From contig JASSKH010000029.1 in assembly GCA_031763025.1 (NCBI GenBank), positions 5,540,362-5,604,361 of the forward strand: 64,000 bases of DNA, read 5' to 3'. The DNA comes from Macrocystis pyrifera (lineage: Eukaryota; Sar; Phaeophyceae; Laminariales; Laminariaceae). Numbering within the stretch: the stretch's first letter is position 1; every line of letters begins with the position of its first letter. Shown one piece after another: positions 45,301-55,686 of this stretch. A program made the translations under genes and the position numbers. The notes under the pieces were generated by a model. It did no database searches. It was not told where the DNA came from and was given only the letters and a program-made list of their open reading frames with translations.

Positions 45301-47850
45301 ATCCACGTGCTGCGACAGGGTGTGCTCTAGCTTCGAATGCCCTAAACACTACGAGCTAGTCGACGACGCCGACACTACCGTGTGCAAGGACAACAAGTGC
45401 ACCAAAGACAAGTGCTGCGAGAAGGGTGAGGAATTTGAAAAAAGGATCACCCCCACACGGTCTATAATTTGTTTTACGTGTTCTGCTGGCGTGGACTAGG
45501 CTGATGCTTCTTGTCTGTCGTACTAGTTGTAAAACTCTGACCAACCACCGTGAATTCCCATCGTCAACGCCTATGCAGTTAAATAGGTTCATGATCGAAG
45601 TGTTGTTTGAGGCGTAACATAGGGTGGCTCATACCTCGGGTGTTGTTCGGTGCAACCGTTTTAATGTCAACTGCAGAGACTGTCTACTGCGACTCCTTCA
45701 GGTGCTCGTCTGGGTACGCTCTGATCGACAACGCGGACAACGTGGAATGTAAGCACGGCAAATGTGACAAATCCACGTGCTGCGACAGGGTGTGCTCTAG
45801 CTTCGAATGCCCTAAACACTACGAGCTAGTCGACGACGCCGACACTACCGTGTGCAAGGACAACAAGTGCACCAAAGACAAGTGCTGCGAGAAGGGTGAG
45901 GAATTTGAAAAAAGGATCACCCCCCACACGGTCTATAATTTGTTTTACGTGTTCTGCTGGCGTGGACCAGGCTGATGCTTCTTGTCTGTCGTACTAGTTA
46001 TAAAACTCTGACCAACCACCGTGAATTCCCATCGTCAACGCCTACGCAGTAAAATAGGTTCATGATCGAAGTGTTGTTTGAGGCGTAACATACGGTGGCT
46101 CATACCTCGGGTGTTGTTCGGTGCAACCGTTTTAATGTCAACCGCAGAGACTGTCTACTGCGATCCTTCAAGTGCTCGTCCGGGTACGCTCTGATCGACA
46201 ACGCGGACGACGTGGAATGTAAGCACGGCAAATGTGACAAATCCACGTGCTGCGACAGGGTGTGCTCTAGCTTCGAATGCCCTAGACACTACGAGCTAGT
46301 CGACGACGCCGACACTACCGTGTGCAAGGACAACAAGTGCACCAAAGACAAGTGCTGCGAGAAGGGTGAGGAATTTGAAAAAAGGATCACGCACACACGG
46401 TCTATAATTTGTTTTACGTGTTCTGCTGGCGTGGAGTAGGCTGATGCTTCTTGTCTGTCGTACTAGTTATAAAACTCTGACCAACCACCGTGAATTCCCA
46501 TCGTCAACGCCTATGCAGTTAAATAGGTTTATGATCGAAGTGTTGTTTGAGGCGTGACATAGGGTGGCTCATACCTCGGGTGTTGTTCGGTGCAACCGTT
46601 TTAATGTCAACTGCAGAGAATGTCTACTGCGACTCCTTCAAGTGCTCGCCTGGGTACGCTCTGATCGACAACGCGGACGACGTGGAGTGTAAGCACGGCA
46701 AATGTGACAAATCCACGTGCTGCGACAGGGTGTGCTCCAGCTTCGAATGCCCTAAACACTACGAGCTAGTCGACGACGCCGACACTACCGTGTGCAAGGA
46801 CAACAAGTGCACCAAAGACAAGTGCTGCGAGAAGGGTGAGGAATTTGCAAAAAGGATCACCCACACACGGTCTATAATTTGTTTTGCGTATTCCGCATGC
46901 GTGGAGTAGGCTGATGCTTCTTGTCTGTCGTACTAGTTATAAAACTCTGACCAACCACCGTGAATTCCCATCGTCAACGCCTATGCAGTTAAATAGGTTT
47001 ATGATCGAAGTGTTGTTTCAGGCGTAACATAGGGTGGCTAATACCTCGGGTCAACTGTTTTTACGTCAACTGCAGACACTGTCTACTGCGACTCCTTCAA
47101 GTGCTCGTCCGGGTACACGCTGATCGACAACGCGGACAACGTGGAGTGTAAGCACGGCAAATGTGACAAATCCACGTGCTGCGACAGGGTGTGCTCTAGC
47201 TTCGAATGCCCTAAACACTACGAGCTAGTCGACGACGCTGACACTACCGTGTGCAAGGACCACAAGTGCACCAAAGACCAGTGCTGCGAGAAGGGTGAGA
47301 CGCTTCCCGGACAGAACCGACACGGGTCCGACATTGACATAAAGAATCATTTGCTATAAATACATTGTTTGGTGCTTAACTGGCGTTTGGTAGAGTGTCC
47401 ATGTAATAGGGCCTTTATTATAGGCTTACGCCAGGGGATGATCACGTTCGATGTGTTCTATCAACGAATATATTCCCTTCCCCGCTGTGACTACTCATCT
47501 TCAATTTGATATCAGACACGATCTACTGCGACTCTTACTACTGCCCGAAGCACTACAGCCTGAAGAAGGACTGCGACAAGATCAAATGCCACCACTCCGG
47601 GTGCACCACCGACAAATGCTGCAAGTACCACTGTGAGTTGTGTCCTGATCAAAGTATTCAAGTTCGTGGTAGTCTCGGAACACACTGTCAGTCCTCTGGT
47701 GTATTAATGGAAGGAAGCAATGTGCTCGTCACAGTATGTATTGTTCGTCGTGTTTCTCTCGCTAAATCAAATGTCGATAGCGAACGGTTCATGATGTTTT
47801 TTACTGTACAGGACTGTTACCTTAACGATTCAGCCCGTGAACAGATGTAG
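42228..47850 (+). CDS. secreted cysteine-rich tandem-module protein, copy C (11 exons)
   Basis: Exons are 42228-42306, 42880-42935, 44272-44489, 44740-44958, 45207-45425, 45677-45895, 46148-46365, 46617-46835, 47076-47294, 47516-47632 and 47834-47850. The lengths sum to 1800 nt, which would be about 599 residues. The order is signal peptide, short charged linker, seven 73-residue modules of 12 Cys, one half-module, and a five-residue tail. Each half-repeat follows C-x4-C-x14-C-x4-C-x4-CC, typical of disulfide-rich extracellular proteins. Similar CC-ending repeats occur in secreted proteins of various protists and algae (family knowledge; no search was run). Introns are GT-AG and module exons are phase 1-1. 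As read, module 1 has +1 nt and module 5 -1 nt, so the frame is broken between them. Either these are sequence errors, or it is a pseudogene, or module 5 is skipped. Function unknown; likely cell wall or extracellular. Confidence 0.75.
42880..42935 (+). CDS. copy C exon 2: charged linker (56 nt)
   Basis: The acceptor TCACCAG and donor GTATGAG are conserved in A and B. The peptide includes EGEAEQGLRGRR. Phase 1 in and phase 0 out, which matches the phase-0 entry of the first Cys module. Confidence 0.75.
44272..44489 (+). CDS. copy C Cys module 1 (carries +1 nt)
   Basis: It enters in phase 0 (GAT ATC TAC TGC), unlike the other modules. It is 218 nt instead of the expected 217: AAGTGTTTCTTAC replaces AAGTGCTC(C/T)TAC of the paralogous modules, shifting the frame after the second Cys. 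From there to the donor GTGAGA the corrected frame is fully open with all remaining Cys. Confidence 0.65.
44740..44958 (+). CDS. copy C Cys module 2
   Basis: It is 219 nt, phase 1-1, 12 Cys, acceptor CACCGCAG and donor GTGAGA. It is more diverged than modules 3-7 (DQEEC, CKNRKC, GFDC). Confidence 0.8.
45207..45425 (+). CDS. copy C Cys module 3
   Basis: It is 219 nt, phase 1-1. The acceptor is ACTCCAG and the donor GTGAGG. It has an unusual extra Cys (EHCIC instead of KHGKC), giving 13 Cys in this module. Confidence 0.8.
45677..45895 (+). CDS. copy C Cys module 4
   Basis: It is 219 nt, phase 1-1, acceptor AACTGCAG. Exon and following intron are nearly identical to those of modules 5 and 6. 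Confidence 0.8.
46148..46365 (+). CDS. copy C Cys module 5 (one base short)
   Basis: It is 218 nt: TGCGATCCTTC replaces TGCGACTCCTTC, a single-base loss shortly after the first Cys. All else matches modules 4 and 6. Because the exon is phase 1-1, skipping it would leave the frame intact. Confidence 0.7.
46617..46835 (+). CDS. copy C Cys module 6
   Basis: It is 219 nt, phase 1-1, 12 Cys, acceptor AACTGCAG and donor GTGAGG. Confidence 0.8.
47076..47294 (+). CDS. copy C Cys module 7
   Basis: It is 219 nt, phase 1-1. The C-terminal part (CKDHKCTKDQCCEKG) and the following intron are of the module 2 / copy A type rather than the module 3-6 type, marking the edge of the recent duplications. Confidence 0.8.
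47516..47632 (+). CDS. copy C half-module exon
   Basis: It is 117 nt, phase 1-1, one half-repeat with spacing C-x4-C-x14-C-x4-C-x4-CC plus one extra Cys (KKDCDK). The acceptor is GATATCAG and the donor GTGAGT after KCCKYH. The homologous exon in copy A uses the same donor. Confidence 0.75.
47834..47850 (+). CDS. copy C terminal micro-exon
   Basis: It is 17 nt after GATTCAG. Joined to the preceding T it gives Ser-Arg-Glu-Gln-Met-stop. Copy A has ATTAG, then CCTGTCGACAGATGTAG, at 23086-23102 (Ser-Cys-Arg-Gln-Met-stop). An upstream CAG at 47809-47811 would instead create an immediate stop. Confidence 0.5.
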
Positions 47851-50800
47851 GTTTGCTCCTCACGGCGTCTCCGTTCATTTCACCACGCCTGGGCTGCAGA
47901 AAACGACCACTGACGGTAGGTTCGATTGATATAGTCCGAAATAAACTGTTTCAAAGTGGTAAATTCGCCGAACGCTGTTCAGAGCATCATCACCACCGTC
48001 GGAATGCCGGCGTTGTGCCCGATAGTATTCCCGAATTTGTGTATAATCCCACCAGGCTGATGGCTGGACATTTTTAATCACTGAGGGCACTCTACAGGCA
48101 GGGTTATTTCGCAAGCCGGATTGCATACAACATCAAGGAGAAATTCAATTCCGAGACGAATATTCCCCGTGGGACAGATGTAATTTATTTCCCCAACGCT
48201 CGCAGTCGACGCCTGTAGTAGTAATGGAGTCATGTTGTCCTGAAAATGAGTACCAATACAGGAGGTCGGCCCAACTAAGTGTAGACCTGCTACCTGCGAC
48301 ACGAACCGCTGCTTCTTCCACAGGATGTGACTGCATATTGCAACGAACATCTCAAGACGAAGAGGACAACGTTTTTCCCAAGAGTAACATGCTTGGCCGC
48401 GCGGTGTACAAAGTCGCCCCAGATGTTCGACATTCGGGCACCAGGCACACTTTATGGGTTTCAAGAGCACCCGTCGCTCCCCGCTGATCGAAGACATACC
48501 CTTGAACAATCTTCGATTGCGCACAACGTTTCCGCAAGGAGATGCGGAGTCCTTACGACTACTGTAGCTGTCTCGGTGCCACGTCTCACGTATGCAACTC
48601 GACTGAAAGTTCAGGGGACAATCTCTGTATTGGTGCATTTTGAATGTTGTGGGGAAAACAGGAGTCCCTCCTCCATTGGCAAGTGTCGAAATGTTCACTC
48701 AAGATAATCTCCTAGTTTGTCCGTTGGAATGGAGACGTATCAACAGCTTTTCTCTTTATCGGTGCTGTACGTGCTTAACTGTTTATTTGGCTTTGCTATT
48801 CTTCCGGTCGGAATAATGATCTTGACGCCACGCTCACTGGGTATGATCTCGAGTCTGATCCGGAATCACCACGTGCCCCGTATGGATCAAGGATTCCTAG
48901 TGTATGTTGGTATTACCTTCACCGACAGTACGGTTGGATTTGTCGATCTTTAGACAAGACAATTTCGTAGATGATGATCGAGGGAATCGCTGGTGTGATT
49001 GTTTACAAGTTAGTTCCTGAGATGTGAGCTTGGGTACACTAGATCGACGCATTTCGACTGGACGGTGTATGGAATTTGTATTTTCGCTGTTGTTGATCCT
49101 TTATCAATCGAGTGTGGTCTCCCTATAGTGTAAGCGGTGTTGAATCATGCGAGCTTGGAGGTTTCGGTAATTCTGGAGAACGCAAGTCCTCTTGCGTGTA
49201 AACAACACCCAACGTCGGGAATATAATCGATTTATAACATCATCGTACGGGTCGTCTCGTTTGACCGAGATTATCACTACACCAGGCGTGGCAAACATCC
49301 GCCCTGTTTATTGCAGTCAATATTCAAGTAGATCTATAGGAAGCATTGGACCCTGTCTTCTTCATGAATCACAGGTGTCACGATGGAACGCATGCACGTA
49401 CATACATTCGAAATGCACGCGGATAGTGTTGAACGACCACAACAGTCTTTTGAATTCCGAGGTTTGCGCCAATTTGTTTAGGTTCGGCCGTTTTCTTAGA
49501 CAGTTAATGACAAAGGTCCTGGGTGTATCCTAAACGATTCCTTGTTATGGGGACAAACATATGCTGTCGATATAAGTGCTTGATAATTATTTTTTGCTGG
49601 TGAGTATACTTTGGTATGTCTCTGTTCGTTGTTTTGGATGTGTTGCTGGGAATAGTCATGGGCACGCCTTATAGTTGAATCGGTACGATGGCTAACTAGA
49701 TGCTGCGCATTCCGGGAATATGAAGCTTGGTCCGGAATTTGAATAGGTTTGCTGCATAGTCCTCGGGTTAGCGCGGGGTCGTCATGTATACCAGGTGACC
49801 GAAGGCGGTTGTCCAAGCGTGCATGCCTCGCTCTTCGCTTACTTGCATATCTCCTGGTCTTTCTTGTTTTGTCAATGCGTCCCACGAGCGGCTACTACCT
49901 GTCTACAAGACCACCGGTTATGCAAGATAAACGCCAGGTACAACCCGGCTCTTTATCCACTACCTGTGTTAGCGTGTATTACCTCCTTTTTGAGGATGCG
50001 ATCACGTGTGCCGGCTCACGCCCGTCGGTTTAGCTGCATCGCTGTATTTTTTTACTCCACCGATGGCCGCACCACGCCGTCCTGCAGGCTCTCGCCGGGA
50101 CTACGGTGGTCACTGTATATCAGCCCCGCTCGCATACGGCAAAGTTGATATTTCATTTGCATACATCAAACGATAAAGCTTTTCTTTCGGCGCGATGGCA
50201 AGAAGCCGATGCCCTCATGCTGCCGTCAGTCGCGTCGTTGACATGGCCAGGATATTTACGGTCACAAACTGGCTTGCTGCGACCATGGTCTCGGTCGACC
50301 CCAGTCATATCTCAAGCCACGTAGCGCCCCAAGACGCTGGGTGTCCCACACAACGTCGCTCGTAGTGCCCACGAAGAGAGGATTGCTCAGAGAGGCCGCG
50401 TCCACGATCAATGTTCTAATAGAAGGCTGCGTAGAACCCCAAGAAGGGAATCACTGTCAATGGGCAACAACAGCGATTTATGCATCCAACCGAGCACTGG
50501 TACATATACTTCGTATACTTGCATGTCCCCTGATATTGACCGTTTTGTCATTTTGACTCATGAGCGGTTCCTAACTGAGTACACCGACGGCTTCTTGAAT
50601 TGAAAACCGTCAGCCACAGCACGGATGTTTAAGCACTACCTACGCAGGCCTGTATTACGGCCTTTAAAGAATCTCCAACGAGGCGTTCTACGATAGAACT
50701 TCACCCTATATCTTTCTGAGGCCCCTCACATGAAGAGCTCCATACCGCACCCGAAAACTAACTTCAGAAAAAATCAAAGTGCATTCCGACGAATAATCTA

Positions 50801-51950
50801 ATGGCCCAAGTATACAAAAACACCATTTTTTAAAAGAAGATTGGCATTCCAGCGATTTTAGGTTAAGGATCCCCGTTATGCAGAAACCACCTGAGTCGAA
50901 ATGTGCTACCTCTATCGTAAAACGCGTGCAACACGATACAAAAATGTAATATTCAGGTGTGTCGGCTCACACCCTACGGTTTAGCTGCATCGCCATCACT
51001 TGTTTACGTCAGTAAATAACTGCATGAACCTATGGTGGAAACCTTTGCCGGCATTGCGGTGGTCACTCTATGTCAGTCCCGCTCGTACCCGGCGATGTTG
51101 CGATTTAATTGGTACACATCTAACGACAAAGTCATTCTACTGGAAAGATGGCCCGAAGCCGAAGGCCTCACGCTGCAGTCAGTTTCGTCGTTGATTTGGC
51201 CAGGGGCAGGGATATATAGGGTTAAAAAAACTCAATTGCTGCGTCCATCGTCTCCACCGTGCTCGGGCCATATCTCGAGCGGCAACGCGCCCGAGATGAA
51301 TGGAGTCCACAACCACGTGGCTCGTATTGCCCACGAAACAATGATCGCTAGGGTGGCTTCGCTCACGAATCAATCTTGCAATATTATGCCTTGAAAAACC
51401 GCCAGAACTAAATCACTGTCGGGAGGGTAACAACAGCGATCGATGCATGTAACGAAGCACTAGTATATACTAAACCGAACGAGTTAGCTTACATATGAGT
51501 AGTTGAACATCTGCAGCTCGTTTTACATTATTTTCCGGAAACCTGAGTTGAGCTGATAACCTGCATCAAACTGAAGGACACAAATACCAAGAAGTGCAAT
51601 AACCAAACCATTCCGCGCACTGTTGCCATTCGTTTGTTAGGTGCGAAACCAGAGACCATGTTATCCTGTAGTGTAAGCGTTTGCAAATATGTGATATTTG
51701 CGTGTTCACGTAACGTTGCTGTGACACTAATGCATTTCCAAGACCATTAACTGTTGTTTTTTATATTTAGGGCTGTTGACAAACGCGTACGTACACCCGG
51801 CGCACGTCAAGCATCACAAAAATTACATCATGTTTCTCAGACAGCTCTCACCGGCAACACGGCCCGAGGTTTCCGCTCAACCGCGTTTCGGGTGTACCGA
51901 ATGGGCTTGCCAGCGAATTAGCCATAACGCACAAGGGGTGTGCATACCGG
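47850..51950. other. copy C downstream part, no supported gene
   Basis: It aligns with 23.1-26.3 kb. Open frames such as 48698-48078 (minus, 206 codons) and 48327-48707 (plus) overlap each other and are not preserved in copy A. A block at 50.03-50.55 kb (GGTTTAGCTGCATCGC start) is repeated at 50.99-51.47 kb, so the stretch contains a diverged ~960-bp duplication. Confidence 0.5.
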
Positions 51951-51951
51951 C

Positions 51952-52269
51952 GTCCCCGGTGGCTTGGTAGGTGGTCCGCGTGCCTGTCAAGATCAATTTC
52001 GTGGGTTCAAGTCTCACCGAGTGCATGCTCATAGGGGCTTTTTCTTAAATAAAAAATTGATAAGCGGAAATCGCGGAAGCGTGAGTTGGGTACATTCGAT
52101 GAAAATCGACGAGCAGTGGGAATGCTGAACCCTATGCGCGACAAAAAATAAAGGCACGTACCGGGGGGGAGAAGGGATGACACCTGTGACCACGGCTTGT
52201 CCAGAGGATCGTCGAGGGTAAAACCTCCTACGAGTGGGCTGGAAAGTAAAAGTGATGAAAAAAAAAAAA
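51952..52269 (+). mobile_element. tRNA-like SINE copy 2
   Basis: Collinear with the copy at 31182. It has the GGTGGCTTGGTAGG head, B box GGTTCAAGTCTC (one change), a body with GATGAAAATCGACGAGCAGTG and ACACCTGTGACCACGGCTTG, and a run of 12 A. About 80-85% similar by eye. Target duplications were not recognised. Confidence 0.75.
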
Positions 52270-52329
52270 GTAAAAAATACCACATCATACGTGCAGCCGG
52301 TGTAGATATCCTGCATATAGATTTGATTA

Positions 52330-52595
52330 ATAAACTACTGTAATGATATTCACCGGTTGCTTTTACGAGACGTTCACTATTCGCATGGTTTCGTGTATGC
52401 GATGAACAACGTGTTTGAATCCTCCATTCATTGTAGACCTAAACTATTGTTAACATATACACGCGATGCTTCTGCGGGTTGTTCACTATGATCATGATAT
52501 AGTGTATGCGATAAATGAGGTGTGTATATCCTCCATTAATTTCATGTCTAAACCACTGTTATGGTGCACACACGGGGTTTGCCAATCTTGTTTAC
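52330..52595 (+). repeat. two ~125-bp direct repeats
   Basis: Each unit contains GTTCACTAT, then a TGTATGCGAT(G/A)A segment, CCTCCATT and CTAAAC(C/T)A(C/T)TGTTA. A related single unit lies at about 26275-26320 and 29660-29690, at the element insertion site in copy A. Confidence 0.6.
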
Positions 52596-52784
52596 TCTGC
52601 CCAGGGTATTTCACATCTGCATGACTAGAACCCCGACACGACACTACTTGACGTGGTGGCATGCAAGCCACTATCCGTTGTATCCATGTTACAATCATTG
52701 ATTCCTATCTTCCTCACTGGTGGAGGGTGGTTGTGCTGAACAAGAGCTGGAACAGAGCTCCAGGTTGGAGTGGTTGGATTACAT

Positions 52785-52806
52785 GTATATATATATATAT
52801 ATATAT
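52785..52806. repeat. (AT)n microsatellite at element copy 2 end
   Basis: A pure AT run directly before TACAAGG. Confidence 0.85.
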
Positions 52807-52856
52807 ACAAGGCTTTCCTTCGGAGTGGGTATTCCGTCGTTTCTTGTACAAATACA

Positions 52857-53050
52857 TTTAGTTTGGTTGGCTTTGGGCTATGACGCCAATTGCAGTTTTG
52901 GTTGGCTTTGGGCTTTGACGCCAATTGCAGTTATATTGCAATTGGGGTAATAGCCCAAAGCCAACCAAACTAAATGTTATGACGCCAATGGCAGTTATAT
53001 TGCCAGTTATATTGCAATTGGGGCAATACCCAAAGCCAACCAAACTAAAT
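52857..53050. repeat. inverted and direct repeats of TTTGGTTGGCTTTGGGCT
   Basis: Two forward copies (52860 and 52897) and two inverted copies (about 52950 and 53030, the second one base shorter) of TTTGGTTGGCTTTGGGCT occur within 190 bp, together with GACGCCAATTGCAGTTATAT units. Element copies 1 and 3 have a single copy. A strong hairpin is expected. Confidence 0.75.
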
Positions 53051-53177
53051 GTATTTGTATAAGAAACGGTGAATGATGTAATAATCACGTTTATTTGTGA
53101 ATGTAATGTGAAACGTAAGATCGGGTGACGCGAGAGTAAGAATGGCATTCGTCTAATAATAAGGATAACGTATTTCA

Positions 53178-53673
53178 TCAGTGCGGGGAGAGAGTGGAGT
53201 AGTGCATGGCATGTGGATGATATACAACATACAGGCTGTTGTTTCAAGGAAGGTTCGGGACAGAGGGGAAAGCAGCAGTGCCGGCAACGACAACGGTTAT
53301 GGAAATGTTGTATAGTTGCTGGGCGGCCGCGATTTCGATTTAGCCAGCATAGGAGTTTGGATGAGACATGGTATGTAAATAGTCTTCCAGGCTGCTGTAG
53401 TAACGAGGCGGGAGGCCCAGAATGTGGGTATGTCTGCTGTTGAACCCGTTGGGTATGTGTAGGGAGAAATAGTCGTGATTTTGGGAAATGTGGGAACAAT
53501 TTGTTGCCTCTCATTCGTCCTGGATGGAGACAATCTGCTTGGCGTCCTGCTTCGGAATTCCGCGAAGCCCTGGAGCAGGCGAAATGGAAGGGAGTCTTCT
53601 TGCGCTTGATGATGATGTCTCCGTCTTTGATGGTGGAGTCCGTCAGGCGGCAGTTGTAGCACTTGCCACCGAC
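53178..53673 (-). pseudogene. element copy 2, exon C
   Basis: The finger part (KCYNC...FHFAC) is clean. Downstream, one base is missing relative to copies 1 and 3 at CCCACATTTCC, and a TAA or TGA interrupts the OTU-like part (MAKSKSRPP frame loss, PEPSLKQQ region). It ends with YVVYHPHAMHYSTLSPH and a stop. Not translatable as one protein. Confidence 0.5.
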
Positions 53674-53738
53674 CTGGTCGAAGTAAACAGGGTGCGCGGG
53701 GCGGGAGTGGCGTGCAGGAAATGGCGGGGGAGGGGGAA

Positions 53739-53765
53739 GGGGGGGGGGGGGGGGGGGGGGGGGGG
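53739..53765 (-). repeat. 27-base G run (C run on coding strand)
   Basis: It lies just upstream of the exon C acceptor of element copy 2, where it forms the pyrimidine tract. Copy 3 has 15 and copy 1 about 9 at the equivalent place. Confidence 0.85.
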
Positions 53766-53769
53766 CAGA

Positions 53770-54849
53770 GTTCATTATTTGTACTGCTCTACAGCGGCAC
53801 AACAGCAGTACGTAATCGCTTGCTATACGACGGCAGCAGCAGCAGCAGAAGCAGCAAGTACATGCGTAAAACGGAGCAGGAAAACGGCCAAAACATTTTT
53901 ATAACGTACCAAAACGACCATTTGGGTGCAAAAACGACCAAGAAAAACAGTAATCCGAATACATAAGAACAATCAGTGGATATTGAGCCAGCATTAGGAG
54001 TATCAGCCGCAGCAGCAGCTGCAGCTGCAACGGCTTCGAGCAGTGATTGCGGCAGCATTAGAAACATTAGCAGCAGCAGAGGCAGCAATGGATCGCCGCA
54101 GCGTTGGCAGCAGTAGCGGCATAGCAAATATATGATAAAAAAAGAAGAAACAAAGTATGTACCCTGGTATGCCGCGACCGCAAAAACTACGGAACTTGTA
54201 CACACAAATGACCAGCATGATGTACAACGCAGCAGCAGCACCACAGCAGCGTAGCAGCTATAAGGAAAGAACGAAGCCCAAAACGAGAAAAAGCAGTACG
54301 TACGCAAAATGCAGCAGCAAAATGACCAAAATATTTTTTCCAGGTACCCAAACAACCATTTAGGTACAAAAACGATCAAGAAAAACAATAATCCGAGTAC
54401 AGGCGAACATCCAGTGAATATTGCGGCAGCATTATTATTAGCATTAGCAGCAGCAGCAGCAGCAGCAGCAGCAACGGATCGCCGCAACGTTGGCTGCAGC
54501 AGCAGCAGCATAGCAACGATATGAAAAGGGGGAAGAAAAAAACTACGTACCCTGGTCGGCCGCAATCGCAAAACGTACGGTAATTATTGACGATACAGAA
54601 ATATGTACACACACACGAGTGTAATACACACACGAATCACGTCCAGCATGATGTACGGCAACAACGCAGCAACACTACAAAAAAAATCGTTGACGATACA
54701 GAAATATGTACACACTCACAAGTGCACACAAATCATGTCCAGCATGATATGTACGGGAACAACGCAGCAGCGCCACAAAACGACAAAACGACCAAGAAAC
54801 ACAATTATCCGAGTACATACGAACATTCAGTGAATATTGCGGCACCACT

Positions 54850-54889
<40 letters not shown>

Positions 54890-55653
54890 GCAACGGATCG
54901 CCACAGCGTTGGCAGCAGCAGCAGCAGCATAGCAACGATATGAATAGAAGGAAGAAAAAAAGTATATACCCCGAGTCCGTCCGAAAAGTATTTTTGATAC
55001 CTCACTATAGATAGACCCACCCCCGCATGCTGTACGGCAACAACGCAGCAGCAGCAGCACAGCAACAATACGAAAAGAACCAAGCTAAAATACGAGAAAA
55101 AGTAGTTCGTACGCAAAATGCAGGAGCAAAACGACCAAAATATTTTTTTTACGTATAAAATAAATCATTTGGGTACAAAAACGGCCAACAAAAACAATAA
55201 TCCGCGTTGGCAGCAGCAACATAGCAACGATATGAAAATATGGAAGAAGAAAACTATGTACCCTGGTATGCCGCGATCGCAAAACCTACGGAAATTCAGT
55301 GACGATACAGAAATATGTACACACACAAGTGCAGCATAATGCACAACAACAACGCAGCAGCACCACAGCAGCAGCAAGCAGCAGCATAGCAACGATAGGA
55401 AAAAAAATCAAGCCAAAAACGAGAAAAAGCAGTACGTATGCAAAATGCAGGAGCAAAACGGCAAAAATATTTTTCACGTATCAAAAGAACCATTTGGGTA
55501 CAAAAACGGCCAATAAAATCAATAATCCGAGTACATACGAACATTCAGTGGATATTGCGGCAGCATTAGCAGCAGAAGCAGCTACAGCATTAGCAGCAGC
55601 AGAAGCTGCAATGAATCGCCGCAGCGTTGGCAGCAGCAGCGTTGGCAGCAGCC

Positions 55654-55686
<33 letters not shown>

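Larger units (their letters stand above)
45207..47294 (+). repeat. ~470-bp tandem exon+intron units
   Basis: Module starts are spaced 470, 471, 469 and 459 bp apart. The introns after modules 3-6 are nearly identical (GTGAGGAATTTG, GGTCTATAATTTGTTTTAC, GAATTCCCATCGTCAACGCC). This is recent unequal-crossover expansion of a complete exon with its intron. Confidence 0.85.
38120..52780 (+). repeat. segmental copy C of the Cys-module locus
   Basis: It starts with the block shared with 31.63 kb, then the blocks shared with A and B, the complete Cys-module gene, and a downstream part matching 23.1-26.3 kb. It ends where element copy 2 is inserted at 52806. The block at about 50.03-50.55 kb is repeated at 50.99-51.47 kb within this copy. 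Confidence 0.65.

Noticed and set aside
47506-47850. Single uninterrupted exon from the half-module to the stop at 47850
   Set aside because: A perfect GTGAGT donor follows KCCKYH in both copies A and C, and residues after it show no similarity between the copies until the CAG-ATG-TAG end.
48078-48698. 206-codon minus-strand ORF in copy C downstream region
   Set aside because: Not preserved in the homologous copy A region in the same frame; overlaps plus-strand frames of similar length.
52858-53802. 314-codon frame on the minus strand
   Set aside because: Only its finger segment belongs to a supported exon. The N-terminal poly-Pro comes from the C run before the splice acceptor, and the C-terminal part is out of frame with the OTU-like region and reads into repeats.
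53789-54571. 260-codon Leu/Ala/Cys-rich frame on the minus strand, and similar frames at 27.3-28.8, 57.9-59.4 kb
   Set aside because: They run through CTG triplet arrays of the element intron; any frame of such repeats stays open. Bounded by consistent splice sites that remove the region.
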